NCBI GenBank assembly: GCA_000320605.2
Contig: KB445792.1
Location: forward strand, 186,001 to 250,000
Direction: 5' to 3'
DNA length: 64,000 nucleotides
Origin: Gelatoporia subvermispora B
Lineage: Eukaryota; Basidiomycota; Agaricomycetes; Polyporales; Gelatoporiaceae
The notes beneath the pieces were generated by a model. The model worked only from the letters and a program-made list of their open reading frames with translations, had not been told where the DNA came from and ran no database searches. Below are positions 1 through 10,600 of the stretch, piece by piece (position 1 is the first letter of the stretch; each line of letters opens with the position of its first letter). The translations under genes and the position numbers were made by a program.

Positions 1-2933
1 TCGCGCGCTGTCTCAGGCCGCCCGCTTTCCGGAGGTGCGAGGGGCGTTGGGGGAGTGCGATGCACGGGACGCGAAAGAGGGGGTGGCGCCACGTTCACGG
101 ACGCGGTGCGCGACACTGCTGCGAGCGTACGTTTGCGGCTAGGCTGTGACGTGGCAGTGGTGGCGCGCGTGCCATGCTGTGGGAGCGACGCCGTGCTTGC
201 CGGGGCAGCAGGCGGTGTGGTTGTAGGGCGCAATGGTACGCCTGCCGGAGCGGTGCGTGATGCGGCGGTAGGTACGTGCTTGCGGTGAGACCGTGACGTG
301 TCTGCCGCCGCTCGCGCCGCGCGTGGAGGGAGCGATGTTCGCGGTCGATGCGCAAGCGGCAGGGCGGGCAACCTTGCGCCCTCCGGAGTGCGTACTTGGT
401 GCGGGAAAGATGTCGCCGCCGCTGGAGTAGTTCGCGCACGCAGGTTATACACGCTGCCGGCCTGAGCCGCCATAGCCGCCAACCCGGTGACGACGGGCAT
501 AGACACGTCATGCACCGCAAGACGCGACGCAAAAGCGTCGTGGTCATCGTGCTGCGTATATTCCGAGGCAGCACAAATGGTTCCCAGTGCGTCGGCGGTA
601 TAGATGCACGAGAGTGCATTGGCGAGGACGTTCTCGATGCCTGGGATGTATTCAATGCGGAAATTAAATTCAGAAAGTTTCTCCAGCCACCTGGCTTGGC
701 GACCGGAGAGATTCCGCTGGTCCAGGAGGTGGACCAGCCCCTTGTGGTCCGTAACCCAGGTGAATTCGCAACCCTGGAGGATATCACGATGGCGCAACAT
801 TGATTCTACTTCTGCTAACATTTCGATTTCGTGCACAGGATAATTCGATTGTGCCGAACTGAGTTTGGCGGAGTAGAAGGCGGCGATACGAGCACGGCGG
901 AAGTCAGGCCCTTGCGCGACCACCCCCGCGATGCCACCCTGCGACCCATCGGTAACCAACCAAATAGGTTCGGCATCCTTCGAATAATCGAGCGGTACTC
1001 GGTGGTGTTCGCGATGGGCATGAACCAGACGTTTGATTTCGTCAAACGCACGCTGGTGAGTAAATTCCCATTTGTAACTCGACTCGACACCCATTAACGA
1101 GGTCAGGATGCCTATAGGGATCCGTACCGTCGCGATATCATCAGCAAGATATCCGACAGAGCCAAGGAACCCGCGCAGGAGCTCCTTTGAAGTAGGCGCC
1201 TTCCAGTTCAAGACAGAGTCGACTTTATCGGGATCCATGCAGATCCCGCGGTCATCAACAATGCGGCCGAGAATTTTCATCTCGGAGCAAAGGAATTTGA
1301 GTTTGTCCTCGCCGAGGTACAGTTTCTCTCGCCGGTGAATATCGATGACGGTTTTAGCATGCTCAACATGCTCCAGCAGGGTGTCCGAATAGATGATTAT
1401 ATCATCGAGATATACGTCCATGAATACCCCGATATAAGCACCAAATATATAGTTCATGAGAGTTTGGTAGGTCGCGACTGCATTGCAGTCCCCCTGCTGC
1501 AGTACGAGACTAACCATATTGCCATCAGGTGTGGTCATGGCGGTGCGTTTGACATGAGCGGGTTCAATTTGAATCTGCTGGTATGCATCTTTCCCATCAA
1601 TTAGGGACCGAAATGGCTTGCGCGACACGCGGCGCAGGATACCGTCCATATTGGGCAGGGGCGACGCCACCTTATGCGTATTCGAGTTGCGTTCGCGCAG
1701 GTCGCAGACGACGCGCAAGCGGGGAGGTACCCCCTTGACTCCGGTTCCCGGTTTGGTGAGTAAGAGCATCGGGCTCGTATTGCGAGCAGTACTCATCTTC
1801 CAATGGCCGGATTTTAGATACGCATCGCGTTTCTCGATCCACGCAGGATGCAAAGCATCTGGGCATTTAGAGGGCCGCCAATGGTACGTTTTCGACTCGT
1901 CCTTAAGCGGAATTGTGTGATTAATGACCCGTAGAGGCGGTAGCGGAGATTCGCTCGCGTTCGCGCAGATAGGTGTGGCATAGTCCCGTAGCAAGGCACG
2001 CGCGCACTCAAAATGATCGTCGAACACCTCAGTTGCTCGGGACTCGAGAATGCGAACACGCTGTCCGGCGATAGGCCGAGCCGCATCGCTGCCAATGAGA
2101 ACACTAGCGGGATTCAGACCCACTGTCACACAGTGTTGGAACATGAACGGGGTGCCCAATATCAGATCGTAGTTAAGCAGATTCACGACATCAAAATATC
2201 GTAGTTTGCTAACTGATTGGTATGTGATCTGCGCTTTACATCCAGTACTGATCTTTGCCCGGGACCCCTGCACTGCCAGATGCACCGGCAACGGCTTAGC
2301 GAGTTCAAATGTCTGGGCATTCAGCTGGTGAGCGAGCTTCGAGGATATGAAGTTGGCTAACGAACCAGTATCGAGCAGAGCACGAGCTGGGTGGCCATTT
2401 ATTCCTACGACCATGACTATCGGCTCCGGAATGAGCCGTTTGAAGTCTTTCGGTGCCGCCGCATTACGTTGGACCACGAGAATGGGCTCGGGCCTGGATG
2501 AGGTAACTGCGCTCAGCTCGATCGCATGCAATGCGAGGGTGGCAGAGCACTTACGGAACAAAGAGCGCAGCTCGCCATGCAGATGATCAATCGTGAAGCA
2601 TGGATCGCCCAGTGCGAACGACTTGAGGACCCGGGTGGCGTACATATCCGTGAAGTCGACCTTGGGGTTGTCAAAGACACTAAGACGATACTTGGTCGTT
2701 AACCCAAGATAGTCATCGTAGACCCAGACCCAGTTATCGCCTTGCTTGTCGCGCCAGCAACAGAAACGAGGAGGCAAAAACGACATAAAATCGACATGCC
2801 CCGGGTAAGGGAACACGCTTTCAAGTAGGTGAGGCACTTCGCTAACGAGGGCGTCTCCTAGTCCTCGCTCGCATGGCTCGGAATGTCCGCGTAAGGGGTT
2901 CCGAGCTGATGACACACAGACTCGGCGACCCAC
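1..2933 (-). CDS. Ty3/gypsy pol (protease-RT-RNase H), partial, runs off left edge
   Basis: This is the polyprotein of the first LTR retrotransposon. It reads open on the minus strand from just after a stop at 2934-2936 to the left edge with no stop. In order it shows a retroviral-type aspartic protease (LLDTGSLANF near 2370), a reverse transcriptase with the YLDD active site at 1401-1412, and RNase H (VTDGSQGG near 945). After RNase H comes a long Ala/Pro/Thr/Arg-rich linker (1-540). The integrase expected in this family lies outside the window. The frame is -1 relative to gag (2858-5818), and the two overlap by 76 nt, which is consistent with frameshifting. No canonical slippery heptamer was seen in the overlap. 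The order protease, RT, RNase H is typical of Ty3/gypsy elements. No internal stop was found in the visible part, so the element may be coding-competent. Confidence 0.88.
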   Translation of the reverse strand, partial: MGRRVCVSSARNPLRGHSEPCERGLGDALVSEVPHLLESVFPYPGHVDFMSFLPPRFCCWRDKQGDNWVWVYDDYLGLTTKYRLSVFDNPKVDFTDMYATRVLKSFALGDPCFTIDHLHGELRSLFRKCSATLALHAIELSAVTSSRPEPILVVQRNAAAPKDFKRLIPEPIVMVVGINGHPARALLDTGSLANFISSKLAHQLNAQTFELAKPLPVHLAVQGSRAKISTGCKAQITYQSVSKLRYFDVVNLLNYDLILGTPFMFQHCVTVGLNPASVLIGSDAARPIAGQRVRILESRATEVFDDHFECARALLRDYATPICANASESPLPPLRVINHTIPLKDESKTYHWRPSKCPDALHPAWIEKRDAYLKSGHWKMSTARNTSPMLLLTKPGTGVKGVPPRLRVVCDLRERNSNTHKVASPLPNMDGILRRVSRKPFRSLIDGKDAYQQIQIEPAHVKRTAMTTPDGNMVSLVLQQGDCNAVATYQTLMNYIFGAYIGVFMDVYLDDIIIYSDTLLEHVEHAKTVIDIHRREKLYLGEDKLKFLCSEMKILGRIVDDRGICMDPDKVDSVLNWKAPTSKELLRGFLGSVGYLADDIATVRIPIGILTSLMGVESSYKWEFTHQRAFDEIKRLVHAHREHHRVPLDYSKDAEPIWLVTDGSQGGIAGVVAQGPDFRRARIAAFYSAKLSSAQSNYPVHEIEMLAEVESMLRHRDILQGCEFTWVTDHKGLVHLLDQRNLSGRQARWLEKLSEFNFRIEYIPGIENVLANALSCIYTADALGTICAASEYTQHDDHDAFASRLAVHDVSMPVVTGLAAMAAQAGSVYNLRARTTPAAATSFPHQVRTPEGARLPALPLAHRPRTSLPPRAARAAADTSRSHRKHVPTAASRTAPAGVPLRPTTTPPAAPASTASLPQHGTRATTATSQPSRKRTLAAVSRTASVNVAPPPLSRPVHRTPPTPLAPPESGRPETAR

Positions 2934-5818
2934 CTAGGGAAGTCAAAACGCTCGTTGCGGAGCCATTCCGAGTTAACAAACAGCGAGTCTTTAGCATAGA
3001 GGTACAGGACTGCATACCCATCGAGAGTGCGGTAAACCACACCACTCGGTTCAAGATCATCATCAAACGGGATCCCCTTCAGGCAATGGTAGGGCAAGTG
3101 CCGCTCAAAGACTGCGGAGGCGTGCCGTTCCCAGTAATCGCCTTGCGGCATATACCCTCGGGCACGTTGGCGCTCGGGCAGCACAGGCCAAATGCCGCAG
3201 TACCGGTTTAGCTCGCTGGCGAGTAGCTGGGCCACCCATTTCCAGTCGCGCTGATGAATAGCGCATTGAAGTTCTTCATCGGGTTGCGTCAACACAAAAT
3301 CCCGGAAGTCGTGCGAGTCAGGGGAGCACGATCGAGGCTCACTCGCAAGGGAGATACATTGTAGGTCAATCCCCTCCTCAGTGTCCTGAGACTGCTGATG
3401 GAGATCTTCTCGCTCAGTTAATCCAACCTCAAGACTGAAGCTGGACACTCCCGGCCCGTTCGTGCGCCCAGGAGCTTGTCCCGGGTTGTCCGAACGGACC
3501 CGTCCCGCGCAGGGACAGTTACGTGCAAAATGACCTGTTTCTTTGCACTCGTAGCATTTACCGGCTGCTTGCAGCTCCGTTTTCTCTCGGTCCGAGAGTT
3601 GTCTCTTGGGCGCACTGTCCTTCGGTTTACCGAGACGAGTACGAGAAGGTGTATTAGAGGAGTCCTTTCGGGTTCCAGGTGGGCGCTGACCATCGGGTCT
3701 GCGAGCAGCGGCAGTACCACGACCTCCCTTCAGCTTGGAGCCTCCGGAAGATCCACTGGTACCTCGCCCTCCTCTAGCCCCGCCTGGGCCTGGGGCGCCA
3801 CCTCCGCCTTGTTCTGAGCCGCCCTGGAGACCACGTCGAGAAGTGTCCAAGACACTTTCGGAGATCTCGATGATCTCAGCGGCCTCTACTACAGCAGCCC
3901 AGCTAGACGAGGTCGGGGTCAGGCGTTCACGCCAAAGGCCTCGCTGAATATAGGAGTTGAGTCCAGTCCAAAGACGTTCGACACGATCCATCTCGGACTG
4001 AACTCCGGCGAGCAGGAACAAGTTCTCGAGCTCGTGGACATATTTGCGGACGGACTTATCCTTCTGGTACGCTTTACGCAATTTCTCACGCATTCTCATG
4101 CGGAAATCCAGGGGGAAGCAGTAGTTAAACAGCTCTACGAAGAGCCGTTCAAGGTTCCAGGTACGTGGGTTCTGTGATACAGTGACCATGTAGAACTCAT
4201 ATGCTCGACCTGTCATGAATGCAGACAGCGAGCTGGCGTGACGGGAGGGTTCTAGACCGCACCCGTCCACATAGTCCGTGCATTGTTGCAGGAACTTGTG
4301 AAAAGACTGGATATCCGGGGTCCCACTGTAGGAATCCGGATCCTTAGGCTTCAGAGCAGGAGTCTTGCGCTTCTTAGAGCGTGTAGACTTCTTACTGTGC
4401 TTGCGCTTAAGACGCTTCCTTGCCTGGCTCGCGGAGTCGGGGTCCTCGGAGCTCGACTCGGAGCTCGAGCTACTGTCCGGCTCCGAGCTGGGTTCCGAAC
4501 CATCCCCGTCATTAGAGGGGCCGGAGCTCCGGCGACGGAGGTTCGCGAACATGTGGCCGATATAGCTATTAGCAGCCACCTGAGTTGCGGGGCGCATAAT
4601 GCCAGGGCGATCGTTTCCTCGTGCGGAGGCGCCGGTTTCGGGCAGTTGTCCGTGCTGGTGGTTCAGCACATGGTTTACAAGGCTGCTCGCTGGCTCAAGA
4701 TGCTCTGAAAATCGAGCACGGTGCTCCGGCTGGCTATCAGCGTGCCGCTGTGTGAACTCGCTCAAGCGGGGAGCACCTTGCCCTTCAGACAACTCTGCCA
4801 CGTGGCGGCGTTGAGTTCCCAAAGCGGAAGGTGTCTCACTTGGTGAGGGGGCTACGTGTGGCGGCTTATCACGTCGAGTCGCCCTTCCCATGCCGGTAGA
4901 CCCATCCTCACGGTCCCGAGCGTCGGGGATCCGTGATTCCGTATGCCGGGCTCTAGCCTTCTGGTATTTGTACTCATCGAGCACCCGGCGCATTTCCTCG
5001 GGAGTCAGCTCGACCTCGCCCTCCGTCTCTTCGTCAGGAGGATCAGGCGGATAGCCTTGCGAGTACCTCTCGAACTCCCGACGTTGTACGTCCGGGTCGA
5101 GTTCTTCTTGGGGGATGTTAGTCGCACCCCAGTTACGGGGGTCAACAGTCTTGCCCTTCTGCCAAGTGGAGGTTCCTTCTCCATGGGACTCTGTCTCAGA
5201 ATCCTCAGTGACCCGGGCGGTAGGAACATTGTCTCCAGGGCGAACGGAGTGGACGGGCTCGCGAGCTTCCTCGTCAGCTTGTATAGCGTGCAACTGAATC
5301 TGCTCAATCACGTCACGCTCATCCTGCCTATCCGAGTCGGGCTCTCGCCGACGGGCAGGGAGGTCAAGGCTGCAAGACCTGCGAGGTCTGCACCGGACCT
5401 CTTTCCAGTCCTGATCGCCCTCGATAGTATCAAGGCGCGAGTCATCAGGTACGGGGGAAGGGGAATTCTCGTTATTAGAATTACTACTACTCTGAATAGA
5501 TAGGTCCTCCAGGAGGCTTGACAGGGATGTCAAGTCCGAGGCATTCAGATTTGTGCTAATATCCCCGTCACAAGCCGTCTTGCGAGCGTGGAGCTCAGCG
5601 GATACGACGTGCTTGGATATGACCGCGCTATACGTCAGGCCGTGCCTAGTGACTGAGGTTGAGCGGGCACTTGCAGTGTCCGAGGCCGATTCCTCATGGT
5701 CACTCAGCTGAGCATCATCGGCTGCAGCTTTAGGTGTGGAGTGAAAGGCACCGGGCACCGGAACCGGAGGGGTATCGGGTGCCCTTGCTTGAGACCGCGT
5801 GAACGGTCTGCGGGACAT
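2858..5818 (-). CDS. Ty3/gypsy Gag-like protein (986 aa) with zinc knuckle
   Basis: This is the structural (capsid/nucleocapsid) protein of the first LTR element, which packages element RNA in cytoplasmic particles. The first 480 or so residues are polar, acidic and low-complexity, with Ser-rich and Lys/Arg-rich stretches. Residues of roughly 490-640 resemble retrotransposon gag (the region around SYSGTPDIQSFHKFL). A Gly/Arg-rich segment is followed by one CCHC zinc knuckle (CYECKETGHFARNC) near residue 750. The last 150 residues (ending PSHASED) form a globular-looking tail of unknown role. The chosen ATG at 5818 begins MSRRPFTRSQ. A GTG seven codons upstream is open but less likely. At 986 aa it is longer than many fungal gag proteins, mainly because of the N-terminal extension. 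Pol overlaps its end in the -1 frame. Confidence 0.85.
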   Translation of the reverse strand: MSRRPFTRSQARAPDTPPVPVPGAFHSTPKAAADDAQLSDHEESASDTASARSTSVTRHGLTYSAVISKHVVSAELHARKTACDGDISTNLNASDLTSLSSLLEDLSIQSSSNSNNENSPSPVPDDSRLDTIEGDQDWKEVRCRPRRSCSLDLPARRREPDSDRQDERDVIEQIQLHAIQADEEAREPVHSVRPGDNVPTARVTEDSETESHGEGTSTWQKGKTVDPRNWGATNIPQEELDPDVQRREFERYSQGYPPDPPDEETEGEVELTPEEMRRVLDEYKYQKARARHTESRIPDARDREDGSTGMGRATRRDKPPHVAPSPSETPSALGTQRRHVAELSEGQGAPRLSEFTQRHADSQPEHRARFSEHLEPASSLVNHVLNHQHGQLPETGASARGNDRPGIMRPATQVAANSYIGHMFANLRRRSSGPSNDGDGSEPSSEPDSSSSSESSSEDPDSASQARKRLKRKHSKKSTRSKKRKTPALKPKDPDSYSGTPDIQSFHKFLQQCTDYVDGCGLEPSRHASSLSAFMTGRAYEFYMVTVSQNPRTWNLERLFVELFNYCFPLDFRMRMREKLRKAYQKDKSVRKYVHELENLFLLAGVQSEMDRVERLWTGLNSYIQRGLWRERLTPTSSSWAAVVEAAEIIEISESVLDTSRRGLQGGSEQGGGGAPGPGGARGGRGTSGSSGGSKLKGGRGTAAARRPDGQRPPGTRKDSSNTPSRTRLGKPKDSAPKRQLSDREKTELQAAGKCYECKETGHFARNCPCAGRVRSDNPGQAPGRTNGPGVSSFSLEVGLTEREDLHQQSQDTEEGIDLQCISLASEPRSCSPDSHDFRDFVLTQPDEELQCAIHQRDWKWVAQLLASELNRYCGIWPVLPERQRARGYMPQGDYWERHASAVFERHLPYHCLKGIPFDDDLEPSGVVYRTLDGYAVLYLYAKDSLFVNSEWLRNERFDFPRWVAESVCHQLGTPYADIPSHASED

Positions 5819-5864
5819 ATCGTAACCGGATAAGATCACAATCTAGTACCAGGAAAGATAAATG

Positions 5865-6900
5865 AACTGGGCGAAATATGTCGGGGTTTTGGCGGCGTTC
5901 GTCGGGTCGGAATCTCGAGTTGATCAGACGCAAGGGATCCAGGAGTCGACGATGTCGAACAGAGAGAGAGGATGAGTTAGAGAGAAAGCAGAGAGTTGTC
6001 GAACAGTCTGGCTGTCAAAAATATGTGGCGGTCGCGGTTGGCTTAGTCAGCCGGTGTCGCCACACGAGAGCTCGCACAAGTCGAAAGACAGGTTATGAGA
6101 CTGGGATTCGAAAGTACGATAGGGTATGTAGTACATGGGCTCGGTCTTATATACGCTAGGGAGAGCGGACTTCGAACGAGACATGTACAACTAGATATTA
6201 TCGTAGGCGAAGGGAGTAGATGGTTTTGGGATTGTGGGAAAATGTCCATCTAAGGGAGGTAGAGTCTGGTGCGTCACAAATCATCCCAGCAGGACCCGGG
6301 CAGCTCCCCTGTAGGTAAGGCCCCGGCGAGACCCTAAAATAGCCTCAAATATGCAACGATTTGGGTGCAAAATATGCTACGGGTGCCCTAGGCTAGTCAC
6401 GGAGTCACATCACATGCTCGGATATGACGCACTTGGTCACGCTTTGTCACGCCCCTCCCAAGCGTAGAATCCGTGCTTGCAGCTCATGTTTCTGTGAAGC
6501 TATATTACAAATATCAAAGCCACAGAACGGTACACAAAAGAAAAGCATTTGCACGAGCCACAGAGCGGAACAGTGCCACTTGTGGTGCGCGGTAGCCGTG
6601 TGGCGAGTGGTCACCAGTGCCTGCAAGACGCGTCGTGCCAGCCACCTGACCCGAAAATATGCAACGGGGGCCATAGGCTTCCGGATTTTTGGCCTCAAAT
6701 ATGCTAAAAATGGACAAGGATTTTGTGATTTCGGGGGGGTCAAATATGCTAACTGGGGCCTTACCTAATAGGGAGCTGCCTGGGTCCTATCCCAGCGTCC
6801 CTCGGCTTGAGAAATTCGGATAAGTCTTAGCAACGCTCGTGCTCTCACTGGGAGAGTGTAGTCTGCGGGGCCTCGTTTTGAGGCCTCAGAGCTCACGACA
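5865..6900 (-). repeat. probable 5' LTR of the first gypsy element, interrupted by a MITE
   Basis: The region directly upstream of gag contains a TATA box on the minus strand (TATATAAG, 6146-6153), about 330 bp before the gag ATG, followed by pyrimidine-rich leader sequence. The outer end may be at about 6900, where the minus strand reads TGTCGTGAGC, starting with the usual TG. The partner LTR is outside the window, so neither boundary is proven. A hAT-like MITE sits inside at 6291-6788. Without it, the LTR would be about 540 bp. Confidence 0.45.
6291..6788. mobile_element. hAT-like MITE, 498 bp, 8-bp target site duplication
   Basis: The ends form an imperfect inverted repeat of about 34 bp (outer consensus AGGACCCRGGCAGCTCC). 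It is flanked on both sides by the same 8 bp, ATCCCAGC (6283-6290 and 6789-6796). An 8-bp duplication is the hallmark of hAT-superfamily transposition. There is no coding capacity, so it must move by a transposase made elsewhere. Five copies of AAATATGCWA lie inside, all in the same orientation: 6347-6356, 6370-6379, 6655-6664, 6697-6706 and 6742-6751. They cluster near both ends and may be transposase-binding repeats (inference). Confidence 0.8.
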
Positions 6901-7033
6901 TTGTCTTTTTCCATTATTTTCACGCAGAAGTCATGTGGTCGTCAAGCTTAAATTTAAAGCAACACCACGCTGCCACGTCGCACGTACATCCGCAATCTAG
7001 ATGGCAATCATGCGCCACGTGGACCCTCCGATC
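6797..7033. other. short spacer between the two LTR elements
   Basis: This stretch continues the presumed LTR of the first element to about 6900 and is then probably the original flanking DNA. The second element inserted here, with GATC repeated at 7030-7033 and 14422-14425. I see no gene. Confidence 0.5.
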
Positions 7034-7403
7034 TGTGATGTCGCTACAACTTGTCGGGGCTCGAGACAGCGAGCACAAAGATGGAGTGAGAGAATTCTGG
7101 ATTGCCAGGACGCTTCTCGTGCCTCTTAAATACAACGTTGGTACTACGATCGAGTCCGGAATGTACCTAGAATTACATAGATCGAATGGAGAAGTCATAC
7201 TGTCCGTGCCCGAGTCCAGGGGAGTCATCCTGTGACGAGACAAGAGTCCGGATGACTCGTCAGGTTACGATCGACTCCTGTTTGCAGGAGAACGGAGTGC
7301 TGATCGTATGGAGGGAGATATGGGATATGTCGTGGACGGAGACATACCGGATATGGACGGGGCCAAACAGGGCCAAAGCCTACCAGCAAGTCGCGGCTCA
7401 ACA
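7034..7403 (-). repeat. 3' LTR of the second gypsy element (370 bp)
   Basis: It matches 12544-12710 plus 14219-14421 with eight substitutions. It has TG/CA termini. A TATA-like TATTTAA lies on the minus strand at 7126-7132. The inner end is bounded by the polypurine tract at 7404-7415. Confidence 0.93.
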
Positions 7404-7606
7404 CCATCCCCTCCTACGAGACCTGGCTCCTGCAAGGTCAAGACACAACGCAAATGGTGAACTGGATACAAGTCCGGGGAAGAAGAAGATCAAGAAAACG
7501 AGACACTGTCCTTTCCAATCCAAGGGAATCCGGGATGAAGACGTGCACCAGAAGATGGTCCTGGCCTTGATGAGCTGGCACTTCGTACTGACCGTGCTCA
7601 GTCGTT
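7404..7606 (-). other. 3' untranslated part of gypsy element 2 with polypurine tract
   Basis: This is the non-coding stretch between the Gag-Pol stop and the 3' LTR. Its last 12 nt (7404-7415 on the minus strand) are almost all purines, which is the expected plus-strand primer of reverse transcription. Confidence 0.75.
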
Positions 7607-10600
7607 TCATACCGCCAGGCCGCCGAACTCGATGTTCAGGTTGCGCTGCGTCCGAGCCTTCGCATCGCGCCTCTGAAGATTTGCGCTAGCATACCAAAGA
7701 GGTGGCTCGGGCTGCGAAGGAAGATAGCACTTGAGTCGTTCTGCGTTGTACAAGGTGCGTAGCACATACCCGTTTCGAGTGCACAGCTGATAGGTGTTGC
7801 GATCCGTTAGATCGTGCACGATGAACGGCCCGTCCCAACACGGGTGCAGCTTCATGGGGTTCTCCGAGCGGCATAACACAAGGTCGCCAATGCCGATGGC
7901 GCGTTCGCAGTATTGATCGTCGCGACGGCGAGCCTCGTTCTCCAGGCGGCGGAGGGCACGAGCGTTGGCCTCAGCACGGAAGCGTTCGAGGTTCTGGACG
8001 TGTTCAAGATGGTGGCGCTGGAGAGCCTCGATCTCCTCGTCCGTGGGCGGCGTGCGCAAGACGTCGAAAGTCGTGTCGTTCGGAAGACGCGGATGACGGC
8101 CGTACGTGAGGAAGAACGGCGACGTTCCAAGGTTCGGTTTGATGTGTGCGCGGTGTGCGAGTAATGCGTCAGGAAGATACTCGTCCCATTCGACTTGGCA
8201 ATCCGGAGCCGTATAGCGCACGAGGGTCTGAACGAGCAAGTCATTGAACTTCTCGAGTCGCCCGTTCGTCTGCGGATGATATGGTGAGGTGCGCATATAA
8301 TTGATTCTGAGTCGGCGGAGATAGTTCTGAACTGCATACGACAGGAACTCTTCTCCATTGTCCGAGAGGATCGAAGACGGCTTGCCGAAATTTGTGATGA
8401 TGAAGCGAAGAAGGTCCAGGACGGCTTCATGCGAACGACGCAGGATTGCACGGGCTTGAACAAGCCCCGTTCCGTGATCCATTGCGGTCAAGATGTACTC
8501 GTTCCCAGCGCGCGAACGGCAAAGAGGACCAACGAAGTCGAAAGCCCAACGGTCAAAGGCATCGGGACGCGGGAGAGGATGAAGTGGCTGTGACACGGGA
8601 GCTCCGCGACAAGTGAACTGGCAAGAGTCGCAGCAGCCGACGAAGAAGTTGACCCATTTCCACATGTTCGGAAGCCAGGCACGTGAACAAAGGGCGGTTT
8701 CGACGGCGCGCGGGCCCAAATGCCCAAGGTCCTCGTGAACCTTCATGATGAGCTTCCGAAGCTCGCTGCGGGAGGTAGGGACTTGCACTAGGATCTTGCC
8801 AGCTCCATGATTGACAGCTCGATACAGGAGATTGTCCTGCGTACGATAGCCTTGTCGGCTTGGCGGCGCATTCAGATCCCTAGCAAGTTCATCTCGCCAG
8901 CGACTGAGCATTTCCCAGAGGTCAGTGTGGGACGGCTCGGGTACCGACGTATTTGAGGGGACCTCGTCTTCCATGGCATGTACGAACAGTGGGCCAAGGG
9001 TTTCGGAATCAGGGATATCGGAGTGCCCATCACGACGTGAGAGTGCATCCGCGGCAACTTGGTTTCGACCCGGACGGTACAAGATCTGGACATCAAAGTG
9101 GGCGATATTGTCGGTGAAGCGAGCAAGGCGTCGCCCGAGGTGCTTCTGAGTCAAGAAGTACTTCAGTGATTCATGATCTGAACGAACAACGACGGGCGAT
9201 CCCTCAATGTAGCCGCGCCACTTCTGAAGGCAGTAGTCGATCGCAAGCATCTCGCGCTCCTGCGCGGAGTAGCGCTGCTCCGTTGGGGTCATATGGCGTG
9301 ACTCGTAGGCGATAGGATGAAGCTCGGAGTCCTTGAATGCAAAGCGAGACGAGTCGTTCTTCCCCTTTCGAAAAGGATGCTGCGATTGCTGAAGGATTCC
9401 ACCGATCACGTTACCGGATGCGTCAACATCAATGACGAAAAGATGCCATGGCTGGGGATAGCTGAGGAGTGGTGCGGAGGTCAGTTTCGCCTTCAGGGTG
9501 CAGAAAGCGTTCTCGCAAGCAGCTGACCAGTTGACTTTAGTACCACGCTTCGGATTCCCAGTGAGCAAGTCGTATAGTGGTCCGGCAATCTTCGCGAATC
9601 CCTTGATGAACCGTCGATAGTACCCGGCAAGGTTCAGAAACCCGCGGACTTGCGTGATGTTCTCGGGGCGCGGCCAGTCGGTGATTGCGGTAATCTTCTC
9701 TGGGTTTGGACGGATCCCAGCAGCAGAGACAATGTGACCGAGATAGGGCAATTCTTCCTCGCACCAGCGGCATTTGGCTTCCGAGAGTACGAAACCGGCT
9801 TCATCAAGGGCACGCAAGCTACGTTCGACGTCGCGAAGGTGTTGTTCGAGAGTGGGTGAGTACACAATGACATCATCGAGATAGACCATCGCGCACTTAT
9901 TGAGGTCTGCTTGTAGAACATCATTCATGACGGCTTGAAATGTCGCGGGAGCATTGCAGAGGCCAAACGGCATGACGCGGAAGTGGTAGTGGCCTTGTCG
10001 GCAAGTGAATGCAGTCTTGGAACACAAATCCTTGCTGAGCGGAATCTGCCAATAGCCCAAATGGAGGTCGATAGTGGTGAAGTAGCGAGCACCGTGAAGA
10101 TGTTGGTACGTGTCATCGATACGAGGAAGGGGACACGCGTTCTTAGTTGTGACAGCATTCAGGCGACGGTAGTCAACACATACCCGAGTGCTACCATCCT
10201 TTTTCGGGACAAGGATGAGGGGGGCGGACCAAGGCGACTGACTCGGCTCAATGATTCCATCGCGAAGGCCATCTTCAATGAACTTTTGTACGACTTCGTG
10301 TTCGGGAGGTGAAAGCGGACGACCTTGGACACGAATCGGCTGTGCATCTCCAGTATGAATGATGTGCTCGGGTCGACCTGGCGGCGGAACACCTACTTTT
10401 TCGCGGAAAAGCCCTGGAAATTTGCGCTTCACAGATGCCTTCAGCTTCTCGCGAAACTGATAGAGCTTCGACGATGTTTTCCTTGGTGCTGGCTCGCATA
10501 CAACAAGGTCGTGGTCTCTGCAGAACCAGCAGCTAGGCTGAGGCTCTGGTCCGTCCATGCAGTTGAGCTCGAGCGGCCCTTCCTCTATGCCGTTGAGATC

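Noticed and set aside
95..787. 230-codon minus-strand frame at the left edge
   Set aside because: It is out of frame with the pol polyprotein, which reads open through the same bases with clear RNase H motifs.
3476..5503. Several plus-strand frames inside gag (for example 4283-4708 and 4943-5503)
   Set aside because: They are shadows opposite the gag frame, without domain signals.
6424..6768. 114-codon frame within the MITE
   Set aside because: It lies between inverted ends of a non-coding element and its translation is not protein-like.
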